From Rhodopseudomonas palustris (GTDB taxonomy: Bacteria; Pseudomonadota; Alphaproteobacteria; Rhizobiales; Xanthobacteraceae): a stretch of 64,000 nucleotides of DNA. Location of the stretch: contig NZ_CP041387.1 of the NCBI RefSeq assembly GCF_007005445.1, positions 310,001-374,000 on the forward strand. Direction: 5' to 3'. Every line of letters starts with the position of its first letter. Positions within the stretch are counted from its first letter, which is position 1. The notes beneath the pieces are model-generated. The model was not told where the DNA came from, did no database searches, and worked only from the letters and a program-made list of their open reading frames with translations. Below, piece by piece: positions 1-10,308 of this stretch. Position numbers and translations under genes: made by a program.

Positions 1-2
1 CG

Positions 3-434
3 GCGGCCGCGGTGGTCTTCACCGCTCTGGTGCAGCCATGGCTCAGTCGCACCGAGGTGCCGACCGCCCTGCCGGCGAGCGAGATCGCACGGTTCTTTGC
101 CGACAGTTTCGAGCGTCGCACCGGCAAACCGCTACCGGCAGTCGCTGGCGATCCGCAACTCGCCGGTCTGATCGCGCTCGCGCCGTCACGACCGCATCTG
201 TTGCTCGATGCCGCCCCGTCCCGCTCGCCGTGGATCACGTTCGCTGACTTCGAGCGCAACGGCGGGATCGTCGTGTGGCGCGCTGCCGACACCGCGGGCA
301 GGCCGCCGGACGATATCGCCAAGCGATTCCCCGGGATCGTGCCGGAACTGCCGCGCGCGTTCGAACGAATGATCTCGGGTCGCCAGCCGCTGCTCAGGAT
401 CGGCTGGGCGATCGTGCGGTCGAAAGCGCCGTAG
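3..434 (+). CDS. C-terminal part of a glycosyltransferase family 39-like protein (5' end outside window)
   Basis: The reading frame is open from the window edge, so the start codon and most of the protein are missing. The visible 143 residues are soluble and carry segments such as PHLLLDAAPSRSPWI and IVVWRAAD. These resemble the periplasmic C-terminal region of dolichyl-phosphate-mannose/ArnT-like (GT39) membrane glycosyltransferases of Bradyrhizobiaceae, which would transfer a sugar from a lipid carrier on the periplasmic side. The membrane-embedded catalytic half is not in the window, so the assignment rests on the tail alone. The gene converges on the TonB receptor remnant downstream. Confidence 0.55.
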   Translation, partial: AAAVVFTALVQPWLSRTEVPTALPASEIARFFADSFERRTGKPLPAVAGDPQLAGLIALAPSRPHLLLDAAPSRSPWITFADFERNGGIVVWRAADTAGRPPDDIAKRFPGIVPELPRAFERMISGRQPLLRIGWAIVRSKAP

Positions 435-451
435 CCGGGCCTCCGCCCGGC
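434..451. terminator. Hairpin between convergent genes
   Basis: GCCGGGC and GCCCGGC form a perfect 7-bp stem with a 4-base loop directly at the stop codon of the first gene, followed by more GC-rich inverted sequence. It sits between two convergent genes. No T tract follows, so a terminator role is inferred from position only. Confidence 0.3.
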
Positions 452-471
452 GGCTCCGGCCTTCCGCCGCC

Positions 472-2716
472 TTACAGCTCGACGTCCAGCGACACCAGGT
501 AGGTCCGCGGCGCGCCGAGCGCCATGGTGCCGAACGAGGCCACGCCGGCCCAGTAATTGGTACCGGCGACGTTCTGCACGGTTCCGCGCAGCGTCGTCTT
601 GCGGCCCTCGATCATGGTGACGTAGCGCACGCCGAGATCGACGCGGGTCCAATCCGGCAAGACTTGCGTGTTGCTGTTGTTGACATATTGCCGGCCGGTG
701 TAGACCACGGTTCCGACCAAAGTCATCGCTCGCAGTCCTGGCAGATCCCATTCGCCGGTAAGATTGACCTGTGTGGTCGGCACGCCGATCGGCGTCTTGC
801 CGAGATTGGCGGCAGTCGCGGTTCTGGTCACTTCGGCGTCGAACAGCGTCACGCCGCCGACCGCGCGCAGGTGCGGCGCGATCTCGCCGAACACGGTGAA
901 TTCGGCGCCGCGCACGCGCTGCTCGCCACCGGCCGAGTACACCCCGGCGTTCAGCTCGCCATTGGGCTTGGTGATCTGGAATAGCGCGAAGGTCGTGCCG
1001 ATGCGGCCGAGATCGAGCTTGACGCCGGCTTCGTATTGCCTGGTCCGGTACGGCGCGAGAACCTCGCCTGAGTTGGACGCACTGACCGGTGCGACATCGC
1101 CGCGGCTGAGCCCTTCGATGTAGTTGGCATAGACCGACAGGTGCTCGATCGGGCGGATCACCAGACCGGCCATCGGCGTGGTGGCGGACTGGTCGTAGGA
1201 AGTCGTCAGCGCTCCGGTCGTGGTGGAGTAGTTGTGCGCAATCACCTGCTGGCGGCGAACGCCGAGCGTCAGCATCACGCGCTCGTCGAGCACCGACATC
1301 GTGTCGGCGATCGCATAGCCGTTGAGGCGGGTGTCGGACAGCCGCGGCTTGAACGCCGGCACCGTATAGGTCTGCTCCGGCTGCACCAGAGGGGTATAAA
1401 AGTTCGACAGATACGACTGTCCCGGCGGGAACGTGCGATACTGCTCGTCCTGATAGTGCGAGCCCTGCACGGTGACTGCGTGATGGACGAAGCCGGTGTC
1501 GAATTTCGCCCGCACCCCGCCGTCGAAGGTGAAGCGATTGACGTCGAGATTGTAATACTGCGACGTCGTCGAGGTGTCGCCGCGGCTGTTGAGGATGGTC
1601 GGCAGGCCGAAGAACCGTTCGGCATTGGTCTTGGAGCCGCCGATGTTTCCGAACACCGTCACCGAATCGGTGAGGTCGAACTCGCTCTTCCACAGCGCCG
1701 AGGATTCCCGAATCCGCGACCATTCCCAGGTCTGCGTCAGGTTGTTGCTGCCGACCGGCGCGGGCGGCACCGCGACGCCGCTGGTTGTGAAGAACGGACG
1801 CACTGGCGCGGTGATGTGCTCGTTCTGCGTCAGCGCGTAGATCCAGGTCCGATAGCGCTCGCCCTGATAGTCGAAAGCCAGCGACCCGACCTGCAGCCGG
1901 TCGTTCTGATGATCGATCGCGGCCGCCGCCGAGCTTGCCGGTGAAGCGCAGGCCGAATTCGCGCTGGTCGCCGAACCGCCGCGCGACATCGAGATTGGTG
2001 TAGGCAAAGCCCTTGGACGCATAGCCGACGCCGATCCGGCTGAGATCGGCTTCGGCCCGTTTCGGCACGACGTTGATCACGCCGCCGACGCCGCCGTTCG
2101 GCGAGACGCCGGATAGCATCGCCGCGGGGCCCTTGAACACCTCGATCCGGTCGACATAGTCGTTGAAGATCCGGAAATTCGGCGCGATGCCGTAGACGCC
2201 GTCGAACGCGACTTCGCCGGCCGTTCCCTCGGCGATCGGAAGGCCGCGGATGTAAAACGAATCCACCATGCCGCCGACCGGACTGGTGACCCGAACCGAG
2301 GGATCCAGCAACATCGCGTCGGCGACGGTCGCTGCCTGCTGATTGCGGATCGCCTCGTTGGTGTAGCTCGCCGTCGCGAATGGTGATCGGAAGGTGTCGG
2401 TGTTGCCGAGCATTCCCAGCCGGCTGCCGCGTGCGACCTGGCCTCCGGCGAAGGGCGCCGGCCGGTCCGACGTCGCCGAGCGGCTCACCGCCCGCTCGGC
2501 AGAAGGCTGCGGTGTCGCGGTGGCCGTCCTGGCGCGAGCTGCGGCGCGGGCGACGCTCCGGCGAGGTGCAACAGCCGGCTTGCTGCGGACCGTGCGCGGC
2601 GCATCGACCGTAACTGACGGCAGAGCAGTCTGGGCGTGGCTAGAGGTGGGGCACGCTGCCAGCCATGCGCTGAGCACGACAAAGCTAGCGCTGCCGAGAG
2701 CTCGACAACGGGACAT
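472..2716 (-). pseudogene. TonB-dependent siderophore receptor, broken by a frameshift
   Basis: The outer-membrane receptor is split over two frames. From ATG 2716 the first frame gives a signal peptide, a TonB-box-like stretch (LPSVTVDAP) and a complete plug (SFYIRGLPI; GPAAMLSGVSPNGGVGGVINVV). This reads to about 1930 and continues as FGLRFTGKL. The second frame, from the GGC triplet run at 1921-1933, resumes as AIDHQNDRLQVGSLAFDYQGE and runs through the beta-barrel to the stop at 472. The combined length of about 750 residues is normal for the family. The shift is one extra base or two missing bases, so it is either a real inactivating mutation or a sequencing error. Such receptors import ferric siderophores with TonB-ExbBD; the specificity cannot be read. 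Confidence 0.8.
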
Positions 2717-3171
2717 CGCAAATCCTGATACGGCGAACACGCCGCTTTGGTTGGAGAGTGGTCTGATAGATGCAGACGTTGCCGCACCTATTTCGCTTGC
2801 ATCCGCGCCGCCGCCACGGCTTGTCCGTGTCTGTCCGCCACAAGCGGATGTCAGCGGCGAGCGCTGAAATCTCGATCGAAAAGCAACTACGCGTCAGGTC
2901 GAATCGGCAAAAACTCTCCTCGGCTCGGATTTGGTCGAGGGGTATCGTGCTCGTCGCGAGATTGTTGCTATAATTTTACCCCCGGTATCTTGGTGGGGGA
3001 TCGCTCGCCGAAGGTCAATCGGACGAGGAGCAGAATAGATGGCTTCTACGTAGTCGCGCTCTGGATGCAACGCTGCGTTCTGCATCTCGCGACGCCGAGT
3101 GATGCTGTGCTGACATCCGATGTCGCGCTGTGCAGAAGCCCGAGAGCAGGAAAAGCGCCGGCAGGGCCGGC
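2717..3171. other. Intergenic region upstream of the receptor
   Basis: These 455 bases lie upstream of the receptor start and downstream of the uracil-DNA glycosylase gene. A lower-GC stretch around 2955-2990 contains TATAAT on the plus strand at 2969-2974 without a convincing -35 box. I see no clear Irr, RirA or Fur site and no credible small gene. Confidence 0.4.
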
Positions 3172-3999
3172 TCAGGCGGAGGCTGCGGAGAGTGCGGTCG
3201 CGATCGCTCGCAGGTCCTGCCAGGCGAGCCGCTTGTAGGTCGGTTGGCGCAGCAGATAGGCTGGATGCAACGTCGGCAGTGCGCGGATCGTGCGCGTGCC
3301 GGTGTCGTAGTCGAACCAGCGACCGCGAGTCCGCATGATGCCGTCGCGGGTGCCGAGCAGCGCCTGGGTCGACGGGTTGCCGAGCGTGACCAGGAGATCG
3401 GGGTTCACCAGTTCGATTTGCCGCTTGATGAACGGCAGGCAGATCTGAGTTTCCTGCGGGGTCGGCGTCCGGTTGCCCGGCGGCCGCCACGGGATCACGT
3501 TGGCGATGTAGACCTTGCTGCGGTCGAGTCCGATCGCCGCCAGCATCAGGTCGAGCAGTTTGCCGGAGCGGCCGACGAACGGCAGCCCTTCGATGTCCTC
3601 GTCGCGGCCGGGTGCTTCGCCGACCAGCATCAGCTTCGCTTGCGGATTGCCGTCGGCGAACACCAGTTGCTTGGCAGTCCCGCGGAGCGCGCAGCCGTCG
3701 AACTGCTGCATCAAGTCGCGAAGCGCTTCCAGCGTCGGCGCGGTGGCGGCGGCTTCGCGCGCCGAGACGATCGCGGCGTCCGGCGTCGCCGGTTGTGTGG
3801 CCCGCGGCGGAGGAGGGGCTGGCTGCGCCTGTAAGGCGGGCTTGACGGCTCGGCTCGGCTCGGTGGCTTCGTGCCCTGCCGGTGCGGGCGCCTCGTCGAG
3901 CATCCGGTTAACCGGGGCATCGGCCAAAGCGCAATCCACCCCTGCGTCCAGGTAGAACGCGAGCAATTGACGCAGGCTCGGCACGGGATCGGGGATCAT
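3172..3999 (-). CDS. Uracil-DNA glycosylase, family 4-like (COG1573)
   Basis: It removes uracil from DNA to start base-excision repair. Diagnostic motifs are the GEAPG loop with E and D following (VGEAPGRDEDIEGLPFVGR), WRPPGNRTPTPQE, and the C-terminal active-site segment HPAYLLR. A Pro/Ala-rich linker of roughly 60 residues separates a short N-terminal segment from the catalytic domain. I chose ATG 3999 (MIPDPVPSL) over the one ten codons upstream because the family normally starts close to this segment. Oddity: only three cysteines are present in 275 residues, and the CRPP cysteine of classical iron-sulphur family-4 enzymes is tryptophan (WRPP). A standard four-cysteine 4Fe-4S site is therefore not possible. 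It diverges from the ETF-QO gene. Confidence 0.85.
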   Translation of the reverse strand: MIPDPVPSLRQLLAFYLDAGVDCALADAPVNRMLDEAPAPAGHEATEPSRAVKPALQAQPAPPPPRATQPATPDAAIVSAREAAATAPTLEALRDLMQQFDGCALRGTAKQLVFADGNPQAKLMLVGEAPGRDEDIEGLPFVGRSGKLLDLMLAAIGLDRSKVYIANVIPWRPPGNRTPTPQETQICLPFIKRQIELVNPDLLVTLGNPSTQALLGTRDGIMRTRGRWFDYDTGTRTIRALPTLHPAYLLRQPTYKRLAWQDLRAIATALSAASA

Positions 4000-4201
4000 G
4001 CGTGGTGGTTTACAGCGGATGCGCGCCACAGAACAGCAGCCTGCTCGTTTGTTTCATTCCGCAATGCGAAATCAATTTTCGCAACTGCTGCCGCAACGCT
4101 GGAAAGATGAGCCGGCCGGTACATTTGGGTGGTTGTTCTTCTTCTAAAAATGCGAAAGAACACCCCTGGAAACGTTCCCGAGAGTCCTGCGAGAAAAAAC
4201 G

Positions 4202-5860
4202 ATGAGTGACGAAACGCTGCCGCCCCGCGAATCGATGGAATTCGACGTCGTGATCGTGGGTGCGGGCCCCTCGGGACTGTCCGCCGCGATCAGACTGAAG
4301 CAGATCAACCCCGAGTTGTCGGTGGTGGTCGTGGAAAAGGGCTCCGAGGTCGGAGCTCATATTTTGTCGGGCGCGGTGATCGACGTGTCGGCGCTCGACC
4401 GCCTGATGCCGAGCTGGCGCGAGGACGAGAGCTGCCCGCTGAAGACCCACGTCGAAGACGACCATTTCTACGTCATGACAGCGTCGAAAGCGCTCAAGGT
4501 GCCGAATATCATGGTGCCGCCGATGCTCGACAACCACAAGAATTTCATCGGCTCGCTCGGCGATCTGTGCCGCTGGCTCGGGCCGAAGGCCGAGGAGCTC
4601 GGCGTCGAGATCTATCCCGGCTTCGCCGCCACCGAAGTGCTGTACGGCGACAATGGTGAAGTGCGCGGCATCGCAACCGGCGACATGGGCATCGGCCGCG
4701 ACGGCCAGCCGAAGGATTCCTATACCCGCGGCATGGAACTGCTCGGCAAGTACACGCTGTTCGCCGAAGGCGCCCGCGGTAGCCTGTCCAAGCAACTGAT
4801 CGCCAACTACAAGCTCGACAAGGACTCCGATCCGCCGAAATTCGGCATCGGGCTGAAGGAGATTTGGCAGATCGAGCCGTCCAAGCATCGCAAGGGGCGG
4901 ATCGCGCATTCGTTCGGCTGGCCGCTCACCAACAACGTCGGCGGCGGCTCGTTCCTGTATCATTACGGCGACAATCTGGTGGCGGTCGGTTTCGTTGTGC
5001 ATCTCAACTACGACGATCCCTACCTTTCGCCGTTCGAGCAGTTCCAGAAGTTCAAGACCCATCCGTCGGTGGCGCCGATCTTCGAGGGCGGCAAGCGCAT
5101 CTCCTACGGCGCGCGCGCCATCACCGAGGGCGGCTATCAGTCGGTGCCGCGGCTGACCTTCCCGGGTGGCGCGCTGATCGGCTGCGCGGCGGGCTTCGTC
5201 AACGTGCCGCGCATCAAGGGCGTGCACAACGCGATCGGCTCCGGCATGCTGGCCGCCGAACACGTCGCCGCGGCGCTGGCCGAAGGCCGTGCCAACGACG
5301 AGGTGGCGGCCTACGAAAACGCCTGGCGCGACTCCGTGGTCGGTAAGGACCTGTTCCGCGTTCGCAACGTCAAGCCGCTGTGGTCGAAGTTCGGCACCGC
5401 GGTCGGCGTCGTGCTGGCCGGCTTCGAGATGTGGTGCTCGACGCTGGGCTTCTCGGTATTCGGCACGCTGTCGCACGGCAAGCCGGATCGTTCGACGCTC
5501 GATCCGGCGAAATCGCACGAGCCGCACAAGAGTCCGAAGCCGGACGGCAAGCTGACCTTCGATCGGCTGTCTTCGGTGTTTCTGTCGAACACCAATCATG
5601 AGGAGGACCAGCCGGTTCACCTCAAGGTCGCCGACATGCAGTTGCAGAAGACGTCGGAGCACGACGTCTATGCGGGCCCGTCCGGGCGCTACTGCCCGGC
5701 CGCGGTGTACGAATGGGTCGAAGAGCCGACCGGCCCGCGCTTCGTGATCAACGCGCAGAACTGCGTGCACTGCAAGACCTGCGACATCAAGGACCCGAAC
5801 GGCAACATCACCTGGGTTCCTCCGGAGGGTGGTGGCGGCCCGAATTATCAGGGCATGTGA
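4202..5860 (+). CDS. Electron transfer flavoprotein-ubiquinone oxidoreductase
   Basis: This membrane-associated enzyme passes electrons from reduced ETF, fed by acyl-CoA and other dehydrogenases, to ubiquinone. The 552 residues match the family length. The N-terminal dinucleotide-binding motif VGAGPSGLSAA (about residues 19-29) binds FAD. The C-terminal ferredoxin-like domain has YCPAAVYE and NCVHCKTCDIKDP, which ligate the 4Fe-4S cluster, and ends in the family-typical IxWVPPEGGGGPNYQGM tail. The start ATG 4202 follows directly on an A-rich stretch; no strong Shine-Dalgarno sequence is seen. It lies between the glycosylase (divergent) and the TPR gene (same strand). Confidence 0.95.
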   Translation: MSDETLPPRESMEFDVVIVGAGPSGLSAAIRLKQINPELSVVVVEKGSEVGAHILSGAVIDVSALDRLMPSWREDESCPLKTHVEDDHFYVMTASKALKVPNIMVPPMLDNHKNFIGSLGDLCRWLGPKAEELGVEIYPGFAATEVLYGDNGEVRGIATGDMGIGRDGQPKDSYTRGMELLGKYTLFAEGARGSLSKQLIANYKLDKDSDPPKFGIGLKEIWQIEPSKHRKGRIAHSFGWPLTNNVGGGSFLYHYGDNLVAVGFVVHLNYDDPYLSPFEQFQKFKTHPSVAPIFEGGKRISYGARAITEGGYQSVPRLTFPGGALIGCAAGFVNVPRIKGVHNAIGSGMLAAEHVAAALAEGRANDEVAAYENAWRDSVVGKDLFRVRNVKPLWSKFGTAVGVVLAGFEMWCSTLGFSVFGTLSHGKPDRSTLDPAKSHEPHKSPKPDGKLTFDRLSSVFLSNTNHEEDQPVHLKVADMQLQKTSEHDVYAGPSGRYCPAAVYEWVEEPTGPRFVINAQNCVHCKTCDIKDPNGNITWVPPEGGGGPNYQGM

Positions 5861-6152
5861 CCGGGCGTCCTGACCGGGGCCAACGCATCTGACCTCGCGT
5901 TCATGATCTCGCGTTCCTGACCACGTATCCGTGAGCCGGAGCGCAGTGATGCTCCGGCCTGCGGCCACGATCCTGCCATGTTGCCACCGTCTCAATCGTC
6001 CGGTCCGCACGTCGGTGCTCCGTCTGTGGCCGCGGCATTGTGCGTCGTCGGTCCTATCCTTGCGGTTGAGCGCCAAAAGCGGCATTGTCGATGCGATGCT
6101 GCCGGCTCGTCGGCCGGGCCAATCGAGCCTTTTCCTGGAGCTAGCAACCTTG

Positions 6153-7934
6153 ATGCTTTCCCTTCGAAGCCGTCGATCGATGATCGTCGCCCTCGCGCTG
6201 GTGGCGATGCCGATCGCGGAACAGGCGTTGGCGCAGACCCCGGACCATCCGGCCGACAACGCGGCGCAGTTTCCCACCAGCCAGGATCTGCGGTCGATGA
6301 CCACCGCAGGCAGCTATCTGGCGGCGCGCCACGCCAGCATCGAGCGTGACGCGGCCGCCGCAGCCGCCTTCTATCGCTCCGCGCTGCGCTCTGATCCGAA
6401 GAACAACGAATTGCTCGATCGCGCCTTCATCTCCTCGCTCGCCGAGGGCGACATCGAGGAGGCGGTGAAGCTCGCCGAGCGCGTGCTGAAGATCGACAAA
6501 TCCAACCGGGTCGCCCGGCTGGTGGTCGGTATTCGCGATTTGAAGACCAAAAAATACGCCGCCGCTGTGCGCAACGTGAACCAGTCGGTGCGCGGCCCGA
6601 TCACCGATCTGATCGCCACTCTGATCGCGAGCTGGTCGATGTACGGCGCCGGCGACGTCAAGGGCGCGGTCGGCAGCATCGACAAGCTGGCCGGTCCGGA
6701 GTGGTATCCGATCTTCAAGGATCTGCATTCCGGCATGATGCTGGAACTGGCCAACCGCCAGAAGGACGCCGGCGAGCGGCTGGAGCGCGCCTACAAGCTC
6801 GACGATTCCGCGCTGCGCGTGGTCGAGTCCTATGCGCGCTGGCTGTCGCGCAACAAGAGCGAGGCCGAGGCGCTCGCGGTCTATCAGGCGTTCGACAAGA
6901 AGCTGCCGCGTCATCCGCTGATCGAGGACGGCATCCGCGAGGTCAAGGCCGGCAAGAAGCTGCCGCCGCTGGTCGACAGCCCGCAGGCCGGCGCTGCCGA
7001 AGCGCTTTACGGCATCGGCGCGTCGCTGACCCGACGTGGCGGCGAGGACCTGGCGCTGGTGTATCTGCAGCTCGCGCTCTACCTCGAGCCCAATCATGCG
7101 CTCGCCCTGCTGGCGCTCGGTGATCTCTACGAGTCGGTGAAGAAGCCGCAGATGGCGATCAAGGTCTACGAGCGCGTGCCGGCGTCGTCGCCGCTGAAGC
7201 GCAACGCCCAGATCCAGCTCGCCACCGACCTCGACGCTTCCGATCGCAGCGAGGAGGCGATCAAGATCCTTCACGCGGTGATCGCCGAGGACGGCAAGGA
7301 TCTCGAGGCCATCATGGCGCTCGGCAATATCGAGCGCGGCCGCAAGAAGTTCGCCGACTGCGCCGGCACCTATTCCAAGGGCATCGACGCGCTCACCGGC
7401 TCGGAAAAGAACGCCTGGGTGTATTACTACTTCCGCGGCATCTGCGAAGAACGCTCCAAGCAGTGGGCCAAGGCCGAGCTCGACCTGAAGAAGGCTCTGC
7501 AGATGCAGCCCGACCAGCCGCATGTGCTGAACTATCTCGGCTATTCCTGGGTCGACCAGGGCATCAATCTCGATGATGCGATGGGCATGATCCGGCGTGC
7601 GGTCGATCAGCGCCCCGACGACGGCTACATCGTCGATTCGCTCGGCTGGGCATATTACCGCATCGGCGACTACGAGAACGCGGTGAAGACGCTGGAGCGG
7701 GCGATCGAGCTGAAGCCGGAGGATCCGACTATCAACGATCACCTCGGCGATGCCTATTGGCGGGTCGGCCGCACTCTGGAAGCCAAGTTTCAATGGGCCC
7801 ATGCTCGGGATCTGAAGCCCGATCCGGAAGAACTGCCGAAGATCGAGGCCAAGCTCGCCAACGGTCTGCCCGAAGAGGACAAGGCGTCGGCGGCGTCCGC
7901 GGACAAGAAGAAAGAAGACGGCAAGGGCGGCTGA
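6153..7934 (+). CDS. Secreted TPR-repeat protein
   Basis: A 593-residue tetratricopeptide protein. The start at 6153 (MLSLRSRRS) gives a proper signal peptide ending near ALAQ, and GGAG lies about 11 bases upstream. An upstream in-frame extension lacks a signal and is unlikely. TPR-like helical hairpins repeat through the mature chain, for example [41 protein letters not shown], and the best-conserved block near the C-terminus, [20 protein letters not shown]. The last 20 residues are Lys/Glu/Asp/Ala-rich and disordered. In related genomes this gene also lies between ETF-QO and ispE. TPR proteins are usually periplasmic or envelope scaffolds; the partner is unknown. Confidence 0.85.
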   Translation: MLSLRSRRSMIVALALVAMPIAEQALAQTPDHPADNAAQFPTSQDLRSMTTAGSYLAARHASIERDAAAAAAFYRSALRSDPKNNELLDRAFISSLAEGDIEEAVKLAERVLKIDKSNRVARLVVGIRDLKTKKYAAAVRNVNQSVRGPITDLIATLIASWSMYGAGDVKGAVGSIDKLAGPEWYPIFKDLHSGMMLELANRQKDAGERLERAYKLDDSALRVVESYARWLSRNKSEAEALAVYQAFDKKLPRHPLIEDGIREVKAGKKLPPLVDSPQAGAAEALYGIGASLTRRGGEDLALVYLQLALYLEPNHALALLALGDLYESVKKPQMAIKVYERVPASSPLKRNAQIQLATDLDASDRSEEAIKILHAVIAEDGKDLEAIMALGNIERGRKKFADCAGTYSKGIDALTGSEKNAWVYYYFRGICEERSKQWAKAELDLKKALQMQPDQPHVLNYLGYSWVDQGINLDDAMGMIRRAVDQRPDDGYIVDSLGWAYYRIGDYENAVKTLERAIELKPEDPTINDHLGDAYWRVGRTLEAKFQWAHARDLKPDPEELPKIEAKLANGLPEEDKASAASADKKKEDGKGG

Positions 7935-8050
7935 GCGCGGCCGCGGCTGGTGTCGCCGGCCTTTGCGCCGGGACCGAGAACGCGCCTAAAAGGGGGCTGG
8001 AGCTTCGGTCCGGTTTCGATCAGAACGGGCGCTCCCAGGAGACTGTTTCC

Positions 8051-8950
8051 GTGACTGACGGCTCTGCGACGACGCTGCGCGACGAAGCCCGCGCCAAGGT
8101 GAACCTGACTCTGCGCGTGGTGGGCCGTCGTATCGACGGCTATCACGAGCTCGAAAGCGTCGTGGCGTTCGCCGATTGCGCCGATCGTCTGGAACTGCAG
8201 CCCGGCGCGGCACTGAGCCTCGCCACGACCGGACCCGGCGCACAGGATTGCGGCGACAGCGCCGACAATCTGGTTCTAAAGGCGGCGCGGCTGCTCTCCG
8301 AACGGGTGCCGAACCTCACCACCGGAGCCTTCATCCTCGACAAGCACCTGCCGGTCGCGGCCGGCATCGGCGGCGGCTCGGCCGATGCTGCCGCGGCGCT
8401 GCGGCTGCTCGCCCGCGCCAACGATCTGGCGGCCGACGATCCGCGTCTGGTCGAGGCGGCGCGGCTGACCGGGGCCGACGTGCCTGTCTGCCTGCCGTCG
8501 CGGCCCTGCATGATGGCCGGAGTCGGTGAAAAGCTCTCGCCGCTGCCGCTGCCGCGGCTGCCGGCCGTGATGGTCAACCCGCGGGTGCCGGTGGCCACCA
8601 AGGACGTGTTTGCTGCGCTCGGCCTGAAGCCGGGCTCGCTGACGGTCGGTGCCACCGACGTGCTCGCGGCACCAGCGTGGCCCGATGCCGGAGCACCGCT
8701 CGCCGATTGGATTGCGACACTCGAGGCCGGAACCAACGATCTCGAACCGCCGGCCCTCAAGGTCGAGCCTGTGGTCGGCACCGTGCTGGCCGCGCTGCGG
8801 GCGACCGCCGGCGTGCAGCTCGCGCGGATGTCGGGCTCGGGCGCGACCTGCTTTGCGCTGTATGCCGATGATGCATCGGCCCGCGCCGCCGCCGCTATGC
8901 TCCGCACCGCCCAGCCCGGCTGGTGGGTGCATGCCGGCAGCCTGAGCTGA
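8051..8950 (+). CDS. ispE: 4-diphosphocytidyl-2-C-methyl-D-erythritol kinase
   Basis: GHMP-family kinase of the MEP isoprenoid pathway; it phosphorylates CDP-methylerythritol at the 2-hydroxyl. GTG 8051 is taken as start because CCAGGAGA lies just upstream and the translation then begins in family register ([24 protein letters not shown]). The ATP-binding loop [17 protein letters not shown] is at residues 101-117, and the C-terminal GHMP motif is [13 protein letters not shown]. At 299 residues it has the usual length. The polyprenyl diphosphate synthase that consumes the pathway product is encoded next door on the opposite strand. Confidence 0.95.
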   Translation: MTDGSATTLRDEARAKVNLTLRVVGRRIDGYHELESVVAFADCADRLELQPGAALSLATTGPGAQDCGDSADNLVLKAARLLSERVPNLTTGAFILDKHLPVAAGIGGGSADAAAALRLLARANDLAADDPRLVEAARLTGADVPVCLPSRPCMMAGVGEKLSPLPLPRLPAVMVNPRVPVATKDVFAALGLKPGSLTVGATDVLAAPAWPDAGAPLADWIATLEAGTNDLEPPALKVEPVVGTVLAALRATAGVQLARMSGSGATCFALYADDASARAAAAMLRTAQPGWWVHAGSLS

Positions 8951-8967
8951 CGGCCGCTTCAGCGGCG

Positions 8968-9059
8968 GTCATCCCGGGGCGCGCGCAGCGCGAACCCGGA
9001 TCTCGCAGTTCAGAACATCTCGGGATTCCGGATCGCCGCTGCGCGGCGTCCGGAATGAC
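8968..9059. repeat. Intergenic palindromic repeat, family A
   Basis: It begins GTCATCCCGGGGCGCGCG and ends CGGAATGAC, so the outer ends are inverted copies of each other. Related copies occur at 17051-17230 and 25439-25480. It sits between the convergent ispE and polyprenyl synthase genes. Confidence 0.8.
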
Positions 9060-9090
9060 GGTGCTTATTGCTGGAAGCAGCAGAGCTCGC

Positions 9091-10101
9091 TCAGTGCGAG
9101 CGCGCCAGGCAGAATGCCACCACCTGCTCCAGCGCCGTCTTCATCGGCGAGGACGGGAACAGCGCCAGCGCGTCGACCGCCATCGCGCCGTAATGATGGG
9201 CGCGCTGGATGGTGTCTTCGAGCGCGCGATGCTTGGTCATCAGCTTGATCGCCTGATCGAGGTCGGCGTCGGAAATTTCGCCGCGCTCCAGCGACTTGAT
9301 CCAGAACTCGCGCTCGGAATCGTTGCCACGGCGGAACGCCAGCACCACCGGCAGGGTGATCTTGCCCTCGCGGAAATCGTCGCCGACGTTCTTGCCGAGC
9401 TTGGCGGCTTTGCCGCCGTAGTCGAGCACGTCGTCGATGAGCTGGAAGGCGATGCCGATGTTCATACCGAACGAGCGGCAGGCGGATTGTTCGGGCTTGG
9501 GCCGGTTGGCGATCGCCGGGCCGACCTCGCAGGCGGCGGCGAACAGCTCGGCGGTCTTGCCGCGGATCACCGCCAGATATTCGTCTTCGGTCGTGGCGGT
9601 GTTCTTGGCGGCGGCGAGCTGCATCACCTCGCCCTCGGCGATGGTGGCGGAGGCCGACGACAGGATGTCGAGCGCGCGAAGCGAGCCGACCTCGACCATC
9701 ATCCGGAACGCCTGGCCGAGCAGGAAATCGCCGACCAGCACGCTGGCCTCGTTGCCCCACAGCATCCGCGCCGACTTCTTGCCGCGGCGCATCTCGCTCT
9801 CGTCGACGACGTCGTCGTGCAGCAGCGTCGCGGTGTGCATGAATTCGACCGCGGCGGCGAGCTTGATGTGGCCGTCCCCGGTGTAGCCGGTGAGGTTCGC
9901 CATCGCCAAGGTGAGCATCGGCCGCAGCCGCTTGCCGCCGGACGAGATCAGATGATTGGCGACTTCCGGAATCATGGTGACGTCGGAGCCGGTGCGCGAC
10001 AGGATGGTGGCGTTGACGCGCTCCATGTCCGCCGCAACGAGTTCGACCAGTTGGTCGATCGAGGCGGTCGAGGGGCCCTCGAAGGGTACGATAACGGCCA
10101 C
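9091..10101 (-). CDS. Long-chain polyprenyl diphosphate synthase (octa/decaprenyl type)
   Basis: All-trans prenyltransferase that extends FPP or GGPP with IPP to make the ubiquinone side chain. The first Asp-rich motif DDVVD is at residues 96-100 with the arginines at RRGKKSAR following. The second, DDVLD, is at 223-227 in FQLIDDVLDY. GGKRLRP at 55-61 binds IPP. The 336 residues fit the IspB/DPS family. Product length cannot be read from sequence; ubiquinone-10 makers such as R. palustris would use a decaprenyl product. It is transcribed away from the DUF2007 gene across a 207-bp gap. Confidence 0.93.
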   Translation of the reverse strand: MAVIVPFEGPSTASIDQLVELVAADMERVNATILSRTGSDVTMIPEVANHLISSGGKRLRPMLTLAMANLTGYTGDGHIKLAAAVEFMHTATLLHDDVVDESEMRRGKKSARMLWGNEASVLVGDFLLGQAFRMMVEVGSLRALDILSSASATIAEGEVMQLAAAKNTATTEDEYLAVIRGKTAELFAAACEVGPAIANRPKPEQSACRSFGMNIGIAFQLIDDVLDYGGKAAKLGKNVGDDFREGKITLPVVLAFRRGNDSEREFWIKSLERGEISDADLDQAIKLMTKHRALEDTIQRAHHYGAMAVDALALFPSSPMKTALEQVVAFCLARSH

Positions 10102-10278
10102 GCTGGGTCTCCAAATTCCGGGGACGGATTCGGCGAAGCTGCTTCCGCCATCCGCGCCTTGGTCCAGTCATCGAGGCGCCGGCCGGCTCGACCATCCGCG
10201 CCTCATTGCGGTTCCCTCTATAGCACGGGAACGACCCTGCAACGAGGCGATCGATCCCCCGCGACGGTCGGCGCGAGC

Positions 10279-10284
10279 TATAAT
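10279..10284 (+). promoter_or_regulatory. Possible -10 box for the DUF2007-methyltransferase pair
   Basis: A perfect TATAAT lies 25 bases before the TTG start of the DUF2007 gene. No recognisable -35 hexamer is present at the right spacing, so this is tentative. Confidence 0.3.
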
Positions 10285-10308
10285 GCAGGGACGACAGGAG
10301 AGGCAAGG

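Noticed and set aside
4010..6304. Long minus-strand frame opposite the ETF-QO gene
   Set aside because: Same shadow effect; the plus strand encodes a complete, conserved flavoprotein.
10217..10242. Minus-strand promoter TTGCAG...TATAGA for the polyprenyl synthase
   Set aside because: The spacer is only 14 bases, too short for a typical sigma-70 promoter.
8923..10308. Plus-strand coding extension upstream of the DUF2007 gene
   Set aside because: The extension is antisense to the polyprenyl synthase; the TTG at 10309 with AGGAGAGG is a better start.
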